Assembly: GCF_901933205.1 (NCBI RefSeq)
Contig: NC_044600.1
Location: 2,604,001-2,668,000, forward strand
Reading direction: 5' to 3'
Source of the DNA: Camarhynchus parvulus
Lineage: Eukaryota > Chordata > Aves > Passeriformes > Thraupidae
Length of the DNA stretch: 64,000 nt
Shown here: positions 51,701 through 62,600 of the stretch, piece after piece
Layout: each line of letters starts with the position of its first letter
Position numbering within the stretch: the first letter of the stretch is position 1
The notes under the pieces: model-generated
Databases searched by the model: none
Told to the model about the DNA's origin: nothing
The model's input: the letters and a program-made list of their open reading frames with translations, nothing else
Program-made: the position numbers and the translations under genes

Positions 51701-54700
51701 ATGAATGGGTTTTTTTCCTGAAGTTTCTGGTGGAATCATAGCAGATAAAGAAGTAATAACTGCCAATTGAGCTGCCCCTTGGTCAGAGGACGAGGCCTCT
51801 GTAACAAGCTAGGAGAGCAAAACTCTTGATTTACTTTATATATCTCATTTTCTTCAATAAGTCATTAAATTACAGGTCTCCTGAACATGAATTTTAAACA
51901 GAGATCTCTGGATGTACACTCAGCTGACAAGCACTGCACTGATCTCCTGGAGGACAGTCCCAATTACCAGAAACTATTTCAAAACCCTTCGCTGGAATCC
52001 GTTCATTCCGGAAAGCCTCAAGTGAGGACAAGGTAGGGAGATGAACCGAAAATGAATTTTATGTATTCTTTCCCCAATTTTCATCCCCAAAATTGTTACT
52101 GTGTTGCATTGCACTCCTGATTTTGATTTACAACACACTGCCATGTACACTTTCCAAGGGTCAATTAAATGGCTGACATAGTGAAGCCATTACTCCCTTT
52201 AATGATAGCTTTAGTTTCATCCTTGTATCCTACATATATTTATAAATTACTGACAGCAACTATAATCTAAACAAACTACTACACTGAGGCCCTAAATCAT
52301 TTGAGTTCAGAGCTATGTGTGCATGTTACAGTTCTTTAAAGTCACCATTTAATGGAATTTCCAACCACTAGAGTCCCTCTGCACTTTTCTTTAGGGAATG
52401 CTATGGCACTCTGGCTATTTAACAAGTCTAGGTCTTTCATCAGAAATATCCCACGAGTCCTAGGAAAATCTCTTTCCAGTTTGTGAATCCAACCTGCACC
52501 TTGACATGATGACTCCCATTGAAGCTAGGCTCCATTTCAGGGAGAAAAATACCATCCCACCCAAGGAAAAACAAAGATCCAGGTAACTGTGTGCCTGTCA
52601 GGACATACAGCTCCACACCTCTCAGGAGACAGGGAGATACAAACTTTTATAATTACAAAAGCAATCACAGAACCTGCACAAATGACTAAACATGGGTTTA
52701 AATGATTCCTTCCATTAGCAGAGATGAAACTCAGTCATGAAACCTCCTTTCTCAGGAGGATTATTTTAAAAAATAAAATGACCTAATGAAATCTGAGTTA
52801 CAGGCTGGAGGGAGACAGTGGCTTTTTTATAGTTGTTCCCTATGCTCCATTTGATGCAGTTCAGCCATCCCCCAAGCATTTCATAATTTCCCCAAGCATT
52901 CCATACTTTCCTTGGGGTGGGCACGCCTGTGTCTTGTGCCAGGGACTACAGCTGGAAACATGAGTGCATGTGGCTGCAGTGTGCCCACGTGTGAGAGCAC
53001 GGATCCAGCACATCATACATTTCCATACATATACATTTATTTATTTAACAAGATGGCACGGTTGGTTAAATGAAATATGCTGTGCATAAGCATTATAAAC
53101 TTATACTTGATTTTTTCCCCTTTAGCATGTATTTCCTGCTACTTCAGTAGACAGCGTCGAGCGTACATAATTACTAATTAAATTCCTACAACAATAATAA
53201 AACTATGTCCTTAAGGATGGAACAGATAAACACTGATATGCAAACAGACTACATCACCAGTGACATCTTATTTCTAGACTGGCTTGGAGGAAGAAAATCT
53301 TCCCCCAAACAACCATATCACATCAAAGTAGAACACAAGGCAAGATGTTCCCTTGGCAGGAAGACAAAGCAGAAGTTTCTGAGCAAGGGAACTGCCACAT
53401 TAAACCCCCCAGCAATGGCTTTTAAAGACAGTGGGCACCTCTGCTTGTAGTTTCACTATTGAATTTGGAAGTCTCCAGTGACTTCAACATTAATCTGTCT
53501 CTCTAACAACGCATTTGGCTCTTTGATTGTCTGGTTACTTAGGTTCCCTTTGCAACTAAAATTAAGGAAAACAACAACCATTTAAAAAGAGCTTCCTTGA
53601 AAAGGTAGTAAAACTGGCTGAGTTCTGCCACCCCTGCAAGCAAAACTGCTCCATAGCAATGCCTTCAATACCGCATGGACATGCAGAACTCCTGAAGGAC
53701 TGGCAGAAGTTAAACTATGTACGTAATGTAAGGCAAAAAGCAGTTATGGAAGGCTCTGCTCCAGTAGGAATTTTTCCACAGATTGCAGGAAGATTTGGCT
53801 CAGGATATGTTGGATCAAGAAAGCTAAATCTTGTATAATCTATGGGAAATCATCTATTTTCGAAGTGTGTCAGAAATAATTTCTAACAGGATTTCATCAA
53901 ACACAATGACAACAGACTTCAAAGGAAAAGAATACTTAATTGTGACACAGTTTCTTACCTACTGTTAAAACTACCATGATTTGATTGTGTCCACAGACTA
54001 AATCCCACAGTGTTCTTCATCTGTATTTTAATTTTCACATTAACTTCTCCTGACATCATATTACTCCCTGTGTATCTGTAAGGAGGATGAGTTTTGAAAG
54101 ACCCAAGACAGACACGGTCACTGCTACTTCACAAAAGAAAGGCAACTGCCACAAATTTCCTCAGCAAACTCTTTGCAGAAAGAGGTAATTGGGACAGAAG
54201 AATATTAATCTCCCTTAAGAATTTTTATGTAAATGGCAAACAATACTCATTTATTTCATCCAGTCAAAAATATTTAGAATACAGGAAGCTGCATCTTGAA
54301 CCTGCTCCTTGAACACTGGCATTACGTAGCATGAGCAACTGTACTCCTGGATCTGCATGTATCTGTAATCCCAGGAAAAGGCTTTGGGATGCTTTAGACA
54401 AAGGAGTTCTGCCGTTGTCCCCGCCGGCAGTCAGCTGAGGGGAAGCAGGATTACCGGGCTGGCTGTTTCAGGTGAGCAACCTGGCAAGTGAGAGCCACAG
54501 CAGCATCCCCCAAAGGCTCCCAACACCTGGGTCAGACAATCAGCGCTATTCAAAAGTGAAAGGTTCTCTTTGGCTCATTGAAAGGAAAACTTCATGGGTT
54601 ACAATACAAGGTTTGGGGTTTATTGTTCTTGCAACTTAACCCTCCAAAGAACTACCTGGATCAGTGCCAAAGGCATTAGTTCTGACAGGGTGTGAAACTG

Positions 54701-56090
54701 AACTGAGATCTGACTAATTCCTGCTTGGAGCCAGTGCTGTCCTCCTTTAAGAAAAGTCCTATTGACGGTTTAACAACCGCAGGGTCCTTTGAAATTCAGG
54801 TAGAAACACCCACCTGGATCCAAAAGGGCCTTTTGAAAGGTTTTTCCAGGTTTTCTTTCCCTTTTAACCTCTCGTTTTTTCATACAGGTGTTGTTGCCTG
54901 CTAAGCTTTCCATAAGCTCAACAGTACCAAATGCTATTAGACTTCATTGTTTTGGATATCTGTTTTTTCTTTTTACTGTATGAATGTTCCAATTTAAGCT
55001 TGGAGCCGGTCCTCAAAACCAGCTATTAAATTCCTAAGCAAATGGGTGTTTTAATGGAAAGGCTGACACACTCCTAACTGTGGGAGCGTGAATGGCTCCA
55101 CTATGAGATTACTCAAGTCCACCTAGAATACAAATGCAATAGAGGACCACAGGTTCAGATCTTTGATCTCTTTTTTTGCAGAGGCTGTGATGTATAAAGC
55201 CAATTCCACTGTGCAGACAGTACTACACTGAATATAAATTATCCTTTAACTATAGAGAGGCTCACGTTTAAAGAAATGCTTCAAGAATGAACAATGTAGC
55301 CATGAAGTAGAGTTCTTCTGTAGCAAAAATATACACCAAGATCTGCATGGATAACCATCGTTTCAAAGGACAAAATTTCTTCCACAGCTGTTATTTGATA
55401 AAAAATAGAGTAAAATCTGGAGTATTGGACATTCAGAAGTACAGTTGGAGAACACTCTTTCCATTAAAAAGGCAAGCTAGGAATACTTGCTTTATTGCCC
55501 AGATTAAGCATCATTCCCCTAAGAGGCATAAAAATATGATTTTAAAATGTGGAAACCAACAGTCTCTACTGAATATGGCTTGAAATTTAAACATGTCTTT
55601 TCCAGATACCTCTTTAGAGAAAGAACCTTCTGCCTACTGAGCTAACACTAAGCTCCCTGGAGTTCAGCCATGAATATTCTAAACCTATCTCTTACAATTC
55701 ACGAAAAGTTGCCTTTGCCAAAATAAAATGCTTAAGAGGAATTCAACATGCTTATGCTGCTTTTCTTCATTTTATTTAAATAAGTGTTTCCGTCTCAACT
55801 TTATGCCAAAAACACAGCAAGAGAGAGACTGAGTTCTGGAGATGTTACCCGAGATTCTGTACACAAATGGGGAAACAAATTCCTTCTGAGAACATCAGCT
55901 ATTCAGGGTTGGTTTGCAAATTAGCATTTAACCAACTCTTTTGCAGTTACAGATAGGGACTGTTGAGGATTCTCACACGAATTTCTCTGCTGTTTATGTC
56001 AGTTTCTTAGGTGGTGCTCAGCCATGGTCCATCCTTGCTCTGGGATGTTTCTCCACACGCCAACTTTGTTTGTGTGTGTGGGAATGTTAG

Positions 56091-56110
56091 TAAATAAATA
56101 AATAAATAAA
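56091..56110. repeat. (AAAT)n microsatellite
   Basis: Five TAAA units in a row. Confidence 0.9.
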
Positions 56111-57239
56111 CAACTTTGTTCCTTATCTTACCTCTTTTGACCTGTGCAATCTGGCAGATCAATGCTACTTCCACTGCAGACAAGCAAAAAGTTACAATTT
56201 ATCTTTCACTTAATCTTTTTTGTTGTCTTTAGGCTTCCTTTCAGTAAGGCTTGAAGAAGGTGCTCTTTGTGGCTCAGTTCTCTATGCCAGAATACAACTG
56301 AGCACAAAAAGAATGCAAGGGTGAGTTGATAGAATCTACTGTCCTCAGCTCTGCTTCGGTTCAATAAACTTGAACATCTTCTCCCCTCCTCTGCCGATTG
56401 AGATAAGCAGCAACAATTACTCAAAATGTATTATCAACTCAAGCTCAAAAAGGCAGGATCAGCTGAGCCGGCTGCATCTCTCCCAACCTCAGCTTCCTTC
56501 AGTGTCCGAGAAGGGCAAATAGGTCCCTGCTTGCCTCTTGCCATGCACCTCGCAGCTACTTTACAGGCAACTACACCCAGGCTGCAAAAGGAGAGTAAAG
56601 AAATAAATCCTCTGCCTTCCACATCGCCTGCAAGGCTTCTGCCTGTAGCCAGCAGGCTGCAAGATCTGTACCACGATGGCAAAAGTCACAAACCATCCTC
56701 CCCTTCCCCACACGATCACGTTCTCTCCTTGTCTTTCTGTGTTCTGCTCTCTCCTTGCCTTTCTGTGGTCTCCATAGCTGAAACCAAGAATTCACTGGGC
56801 ATCACTGCAATGCCTCTAACCAATTCTAACTGTATCCAGAGCCTGAGTCAATTAAAACACATTTCAGCTTCATCTGGTTTGCATCCCATTCCAGTACTCC
56901 ACATACACAGCAACTTTAAGCTTACAGACATCCCTTCATGGTTCAAGACAATCCTTCAATCAAAGAACTTCATTTACAATCCAGCATAGTTTTTGCTTTC
57001 TCTGCTCTCCACAGCAGCCTGGCATTTTGATGCAATCCTCATTTAATGCAATCTCCATTACAGGATTATGATCACATCAATAAAATGTTCCATATGGGGT
57101 TTTCTGGTTTTTTTTTTTTCGCATCCCTCACCCCCTCTCATTGATAGTAGGCACTATATCTGCAAAAAACAACAAATCAAACAGGCTGATGGGATGCTCT
57201 AGGGAGGTAGCGGGGGGTACACATTCAACAAAATGCAGC

Positions 57240-57345
57240 AGCCAATGCAAACTGCCCATCGGAGACTGAGCCCGCGGATCTCCTCATTCCTGAGCTAGGC
57301 GAGTTGCTCAGCGTCCGCGCCGTGAGCACACATCCTCGCCGTGCT
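57240..57345. promoter_or_regulatory. Small CpG cluster inside the proposed first intron
   Basis: A short GC-richer patch contains about eight CpG dinucleotides, including CCCGCGGATC and CGTCCGCGCCGTGAGC. It sits 230 bp beyond the proposed first donor. It could be an intronic enhancer or the edge of an alternative promoter or first exon. A weaker minus-strand donor-like word (GGGGGTGAGG) lies nearby at about 57125-57134. Confidence 0.35.
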
Positions 57346-57571
57346 GTGCTACCAGACTAAAAATAAATACAGCTTTTGCAATCACTTGTGAGCTCCGTGC
57401 ACTTTTCACGGGAGCAGACTTTCATTTTACTTGATCGGTTCCAGCCTATCCATACTGTTCTGGATGAACCGCTGAGGCTCTGCTTCCAATGCGGGGGAGG
57501 GATGCTGGACAAAAGATATCACAGAAAAGATATCAAAGAAAATCCCCCTTTTCCCCAAGCCCCCTTCTTAC

Positions 57572-57850
57572 CTTAAGTGCCTTCTCTGCACAAGATGCCA
57601 ATCTACATGGGCTCCTCAGCACATTATCAAGGCGTTCAGAGTAGTGAAGGCTGCCTCACTGCATGGAAGTTAGACCGCTTTGCAACAGCAAATCCTCGAT
57701 CCAAAGCACCAGCCGCTTCTTCCCATGCAGTGTGCCGAGCGCGAATCACACACGACTTCCACATAGGGAATAAAATTGTAAAAGAAACGGGGAGGGGGGG
57801 AAAAAAGGTATCCTAACTTTTAGGTAGGCTGAGTTTGTTTTATTTCTGTT
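57572..57850 (-). other. PCDH11X: Candidate non-coding first exon of PCDH11X (3' part) ending in a strong donor
   Basis: Minus-strand sequence ending CACTTAAG|GTAAGAAGGGG gives a near-consensus donor, with the last exon base at 57572 and the intron from 57571. It lies about 300 bp inside the gene from a CpG island and in the orientation of the coding exon. No cadherin-like coding sequence is visible, as expected for a 5' UTR exon. The upstream limit (transcription start) cannot be read from sequence; 57850 is only where the CpG island begins, and the exon may extend into it. Further small non-coding exons between here and 13683 cannot be excluded. Confidence 0.45.
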
Positions 57851-57879
57851 GGATTTAGTCAATTATCTGCTTTTGCAGC

Positions 57880-59600
57880 CGCGAGACGATGGAAAGGCAA
57901 TCGCGCTCTGGAAGCCCCGCACCAGTCCGCAGAGGTCCGGCCGCGTAACCCAAGTTGCGCGGAGAGACTCTGAACTCGGTGCGGCTCCGCAGCGCAGCCC
58001 GGCAGCCCTTCCCTGGCCGGGCGGCTGCGGACACCGGAGCGCCGGGTCCCCCCGCGGGGCAGCCGCCGCCGCTGGGCGCTCGCCCGGCCCCCCGGCGGGC
58101 TGGCCCGGTGCTGGCCCGGCTGGCCCTGGGGGCGCGGGCTGCGCTGCCGGCGGCGCCCCGGAGCCCGCGCTGTCCCGGCGGCGGCGGCGGCGGCTCCGGC
58201 TCGGCTCTGCCGCGGCCGCCCGCGCCCCGCTCTGCCGCTGCCAGCCGGCCCTCCCCGCGGCTGACATCAGCGCCAGGAGGAGGAGCGACGCCGGGGACGC
58301 GAATAGCCGGGCCGAGGGGGGTTCCCCCTCCCGGAGCCGCCCTGCCCGCTCCTCTCGGAGAATCCCCCGAAAGCGGCGGCGTGGCCGCTCCGCCGCTTCG
58401 CCGGGGGGCGGCCCCAGTCCCCGCCGGCGCCCCCCGCCCTCCGGTACTGCCCGCCGGGCGGCTCCCAGACAGGGGAGAAGCGGGGAGAACCGGCGCTCGG
58501 GCTCGGAACGGGACCGGAGCGCGGCGCGGCGCTCGCAGCCCGGGGCGCCGGGCAGCTCAGCGTCGGCGCTGCGTTCCTGCCTCCCTCCGCCGCGGCGGAG
58601 GAGCGAGAGGGGATGTGAGGGATCGCTCCTCAGCCTGTCCCCGGCTGGGAGAGCGCCCGTGCCCGCGGAAGAGCTGCCGCCCCCGGCTCCGCCGCCCTCC
58701 GAGCCCGTCAGTGCCGCGGTGCCCGCTCCGACCGCCCCCGCCGCAGCCCGGGATGGCAGCGGAGCCGCCGCCGGCCGAGCCGCGCTCCCGCTGCCGAGCG
58801 GGCACCGCGAGAAGGCTCCGAGCGGGGGCGGCGGGGGGACAGCGCCCGGGGCTGAGCGGAACCTTCCCGGCGGCGGGGCTGGGTGCCTGGGCTCGGGGGA
58901 TGCTGGGTGTCCGGGCTCGGGGGTGCTGGGTGTCGGGGCTCGGGGGTGTTGGGTGTCCAGGTTCGGGGGTACTGGGTGCCCGAGTTCGGAGGATGCTGGG
59001 TGCCCGGGCTCGGGGGTATTGAGTGCCCGGGCTCAGGGATGTTGGGTGCCCGGGTTCGGGGGTATTGAGTGCCCGGGCTCGGAGGATGCTGGATGTTCGG
59101 GATCGGGGTTGTTGGGTGCCCGGGCTCAGGGATGCTGGGTGCCCGGGTTCCGGGTTGCTGGGTGCCCGGGTTCGGGGGATGCTGGATGTTCGGGATCGGG
59201 GTTGTTGGGTGCCCGGGTTCAGGGGATGCTGGGTGTTCGGGATCGGGCTTGGTGGGTGCCCGGCGCTCGGGGTGGGGCGGGCGTCCCGCACGTTTCGGCT
59301 CCGCTTTAGAGCCGGAGCTCGGGGATGCGGGAGACCACGACAGAGGCGGGGGGGTCGTGCCGCAGCCTCCGGCGGGGACCCGCCGCCGAGGGGAGCAGCG
59401 CTGGCCCCGGGTCGCCCCCGGGCGGCCTCCAGTGTCGGTCGGGCCGGGCTGTCCCGGCCAAGCCGGACCCCGCTCCCCGGGAGGGGCAGCGCTGGGGTCG
59501 GGGGGTCCGCCTGGGGGCGATGCAGCCGGGGGTGGGGGCTGGTGGCCGTGTGAAGTCGGTTCAGTCTGTGATCAGGGATCGGTGATGGCACAGTGAGATT
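57880..59600. promoter_or_regulatory. PCDH11X: CpG island, probable PCDH11X promoter
   Basis: GC content and CpG density rise sharply at about 57880 and drop back to AT-rich DNA at about 59600. CpG-rich motifs are dense from 57940 to 58870, including many GC-box-like GGGCGG/CCGCCC words. I saw no clear TATA box. It is the only strong CpG island in the window and lies 5' of the minus-strand PCDH11X exon, so it is best read as that gene's promoter and first-exon region. Such islands are often bidirectional, so a divergent plus-strand non-coding transcript is possible but nothing proves it. The right third of the island is the minisatellite at 58879-59270. Confidence 0.8.
58879..59270. repeat. 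G-rich minisatellite, 23-24 bp unit, about 16-17 copies
   Basis: The plus strand repeats a unit close to GCTGGGTGCCCGGGCTCGGG with length variants of 22 to 25 bp. The variants are ordered. A GGTATTGAG variant recurs 46 bp apart (59015 and 59061), and a GGATGCTGGATGTTCGGGATC variant recurs 93 bp apart (59084 and 59177). This suggests expansion in blocks of two and four units. The unit lacks stops in several frames, which explains the glycine- or proline-rich ORFs across it. Runs of G on the plus strand could form G-quadruplexes. Confidence 0.93.
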
Positions 59601-62600
59601 GTGGTGGTGAGTTCAGCTTGCGTGAAAATACAGTTTAATTAATAGTTAATTTGTGGTGTTGATTTTAATAATTTGAGTATCTTGTATGATTTGCAGTATT
59701 TTGCCAGATGCCTGCAGTAGGCACTTCTCAGTGAACACAATAATTATTTGTAAATAACTGAGCATTTTTTTCTGTACTTGGGTGACAAGACAGTTTTAAA
59801 CTCTTCTGATGAAGAGAAGCCATTGCACTTACCCTAACAGCACACATTTTCCTTGTGTTCTTCTTTAAAAATAGCATGAAAATGTCTGTGAAAGCCTTAA
59901 TTTACCTTCTTCACTGTAGCAAGATGTAGGTGATGCCTCACTTTTATCGCTAAATATAGTTCAAATTCCAGAATTTCTCTGAAATAAAGGTATATAAGTG
60001 AGAGGATGAGCAAGTTCTAAAAGCAGCTTCTGAAAATCTCCAGTCATTCACTGAATTGTCTCCATCTTACCTGTTAACTCATGTATTCAATGAGATTCTT
60101 TGGGTATGGACTCGGAATGAACAATTGCATGGCCATTAACCATGCTGAAATACTCCAGAACAGATGTACTGCCTTTTCTTCTAGGTCATATTTCCATATT
60201 GTATTTCAGTCACCTGACTCTAAGCAAATGCCCATTGTATTTTACTCTACCGGGTGCTAAATTCTGTGAATTTAGTGAAGTTATGACTTCATTAATTTTG
60301 GCCCACGTACATATAGATGGCAGAGGTGCCTTGTTATGTACAAACAGAACATTACCCACAAATTAGGGTTTGTGTCCTGGCTTCTGTGCACCACACTGCT
60401 GAGAGTAACACCTACCAGTCAGTGAGACTTATTTCTCAACACTCCTGAACATTTTGTAATAAAATGGGATATACAGAAACTACAGAAGGCTAAAAAATGA
60501 AAAGCAGAGTGCAGCTCTGTGTGTTTGGTTTACATCAAGAAGGTGGCATACAGATGAGGACTGGCTATCAATCCTGTTAATACCCATTTCACCGAGCTGT
60601 TACAGAGGATTTCTAAAATAGCAAAGTCCATAATGGACAATTGTATTCTACTCCTAAGAAGAGGCAGTTGGGGAAGGAATTTCTGTGGATGGCTTGGACA
60701 CAAGTGACCTTCAGGATGGTTTGTCCTGTGCAAGAGCAATCAGCTGTGATAGCATCAGCCAGTCCTTAAAGGAAAGCGGGGGGCATGTCTTGGGGGGATG
60801 ACCTGTCCAGGTGTCCAAGGGCTGTCTAAGCTACAATGGATCCAGCATTCTGCCTCAACTGTGTTTGAAATGCACAGCCAGAAGTCAAATTTAGTAAAAA
60901 AATATTATTTCATTAAATAAAAGGAAAAAAAAAAAGAATAAGGAGTAGATGGCTTATTTAACCAATATTGGGGAGAAACCCTGGAAAAAGGCTAGAATCC
61001 TTTACAAACCAGAGCAGCTACATCACAAAACTGAAGAGTTTGAGTCAGACTAATTCTGTCCATGCAGAAAATGATATGAACAAAATACTTCTGTTCATCA
61101 GAAGATATTGCTGCTACCCTTGATTCAGATCAAGGTCTAAATCCTGAAATTGTTTGTTACTCTGAGCACATGAAGAGGCCCCACAGGAACTATTCACATG
61201 TGAAAAGAGCTAGGACCAGAGCCAAAGTTTTGCATACTGTGAAGGTCAAGCTTGCTTTCTTTCTAAAACTTGCACTTAACAGACAAACTCTCAGAACTAT
61301 GGTTTCCATAGAGCACCTTCAGCTCGTTCCTCAGGATGCTGTAAGCTCTGTGGCTGATTAAGAGCAATTTGTGTCCTAGCAGGTCCCTGAGACTTTGGGG
61401 CCAGCTGCCTTGCGGAGCAGGGACTGCCCCTGCCTTCCCCTGATTGCAATTATTGTGCTCCTTCTTCCCACAGATGCCAGGTTTTTATATTAACTTCTCA
61501 AAATGTAAGAGTCTCCCAGATATTATACAACTCCTGGCTTTACAGTCATGGAAAAACCTGTTAATAAAAATGCAGTGCCTGTAGGACGAATTCTCAGCAT
61601 TTTTGCAAAGGTCACGTAAAATATATTGCTTGAGTAGCCTTACTTTGGTCGCCAGATAAGTCATTGAGAGGCCACATGATGACAGCTGCAAAGAAAGATT
61701 GTAATTCACTTTTATGTCTCTATGCAAGAAAATCAGAGACACAAGCCTTCCCTTCAGTGCTGGGGGTGCAGGCTGTGTGGAGACTGGTGCGGGGAACAAA
61801 AAGGAGCTACTTTCACCAGCCTGACAGATAAGGTTGGAGGTCTTTCTCTGCTGAAGGCCTCACAGAGTTCTGCTTTGTTTCTTCTTTGCTGTCAGAACAA
61901 CAGAAAAACTCAGAGAACAAATTGCAACCACATCATACCACATCTTTTGCTAGGATTTTGCCTCAGTCCCAAATATGACTCTTATTCTCCATGTACTTGT
62001 GTGAGCAACAATTTCTTTGTCTCCTTTTTCCACATCCCCATTTAGTGGAAATGTAAAATAAATCTACTTGGGTTTTTGAGCACTAGCCCAGATTTTACTT
62101 CTGCTTCTCAATAGTGGAAATTCCCAAGTTTTACCTTTTCTGGGAGAAATGTTTATCTCCTTTGCCCCATGCTCCACCAATGCCAGTTGATCCTGTATTT
62201 GCATTTGTTAATAACACAAACAGTGGGTCTGGGTCTCTCAGAGTCCAATCCTTTGCAGTGCTCTATAATTACAGTGGCTGATCTTCTTTTTTTCAAAATT
62301 ATTTGTGGAAATATTATTTTTTGGCCAAGAAACTGGCATAACATCAGGTCAGATCACTTTATGTCATACACAACAATAACTAGAAACGACACAGATGTAT
62401 AAAAAAAGAAACCCTGGAGCCACAAATCGAGATGAACAATTGTCACATGTCTATGTGACACCCTACTCCTTCCATTCCAGGACTGGAGACATTATACCCC
62501 TATTGCTGATAGGGAGGAAGTTTGGACTGCATCATTTCTAGAAGGGTCTTCATTTCCAAAGACACAGATTTTTGAGGGAGAGCCAGGCACCAGTGGTGGT

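Larger units (their letters stand above)
48771..57571 (-). other. Proposed intron 1, promoter-proximal block: no gene recognised
   Basis: AT-rich DNA with poly-T at 51183-51197, an AAAT microsatellite at 56091-56110 and a GC-richer island of about 120 bp at 54410-54540. A 187-codon open frame on the plus strand (56426-56989) has no recognisable domain, no signal peptide and unremarkable composition. I treat it as chance. Confidence 0.6.

Noticed and set aside
56426..56989. 187-codon plus-strand ORF near the promoter
   Set aside because: No recognisable motif or signal peptide, opposite strand to the gene, and an overlapping ORF on the other strand. It would need conservation evidence to be taken seriously.
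57863..58267. 134-codon minus-strand ORF, possible uORF in the 5' UTR
   Set aside because: It is alanine-, proline- and arginine-rich, as expected from GC-rich DNA. It could be a uORF if the transcription start is above 58267, but nothing supports a product.
58879..59270. Regular short repeats considered as a CRISPR array
   Set aside because: Units abut without unique spacers and the host is a vertebrate. It is a minisatellite.
57849..59309. 486-codon plus-strand ORF with glycine- and arginine-rich sequence
   Set aside because: It lies in CpG-island and minisatellite DNA where stop codons are rare. Overlapping long ORFs occur in other frames, and the sequence is low-complexity with no domain.
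58557..59591. 344-codon minus-strand ORF rich in proline and serine
   Set aside because: It is the complement of the same minisatellite. The repeated protein pattern follows the DNA repeat.
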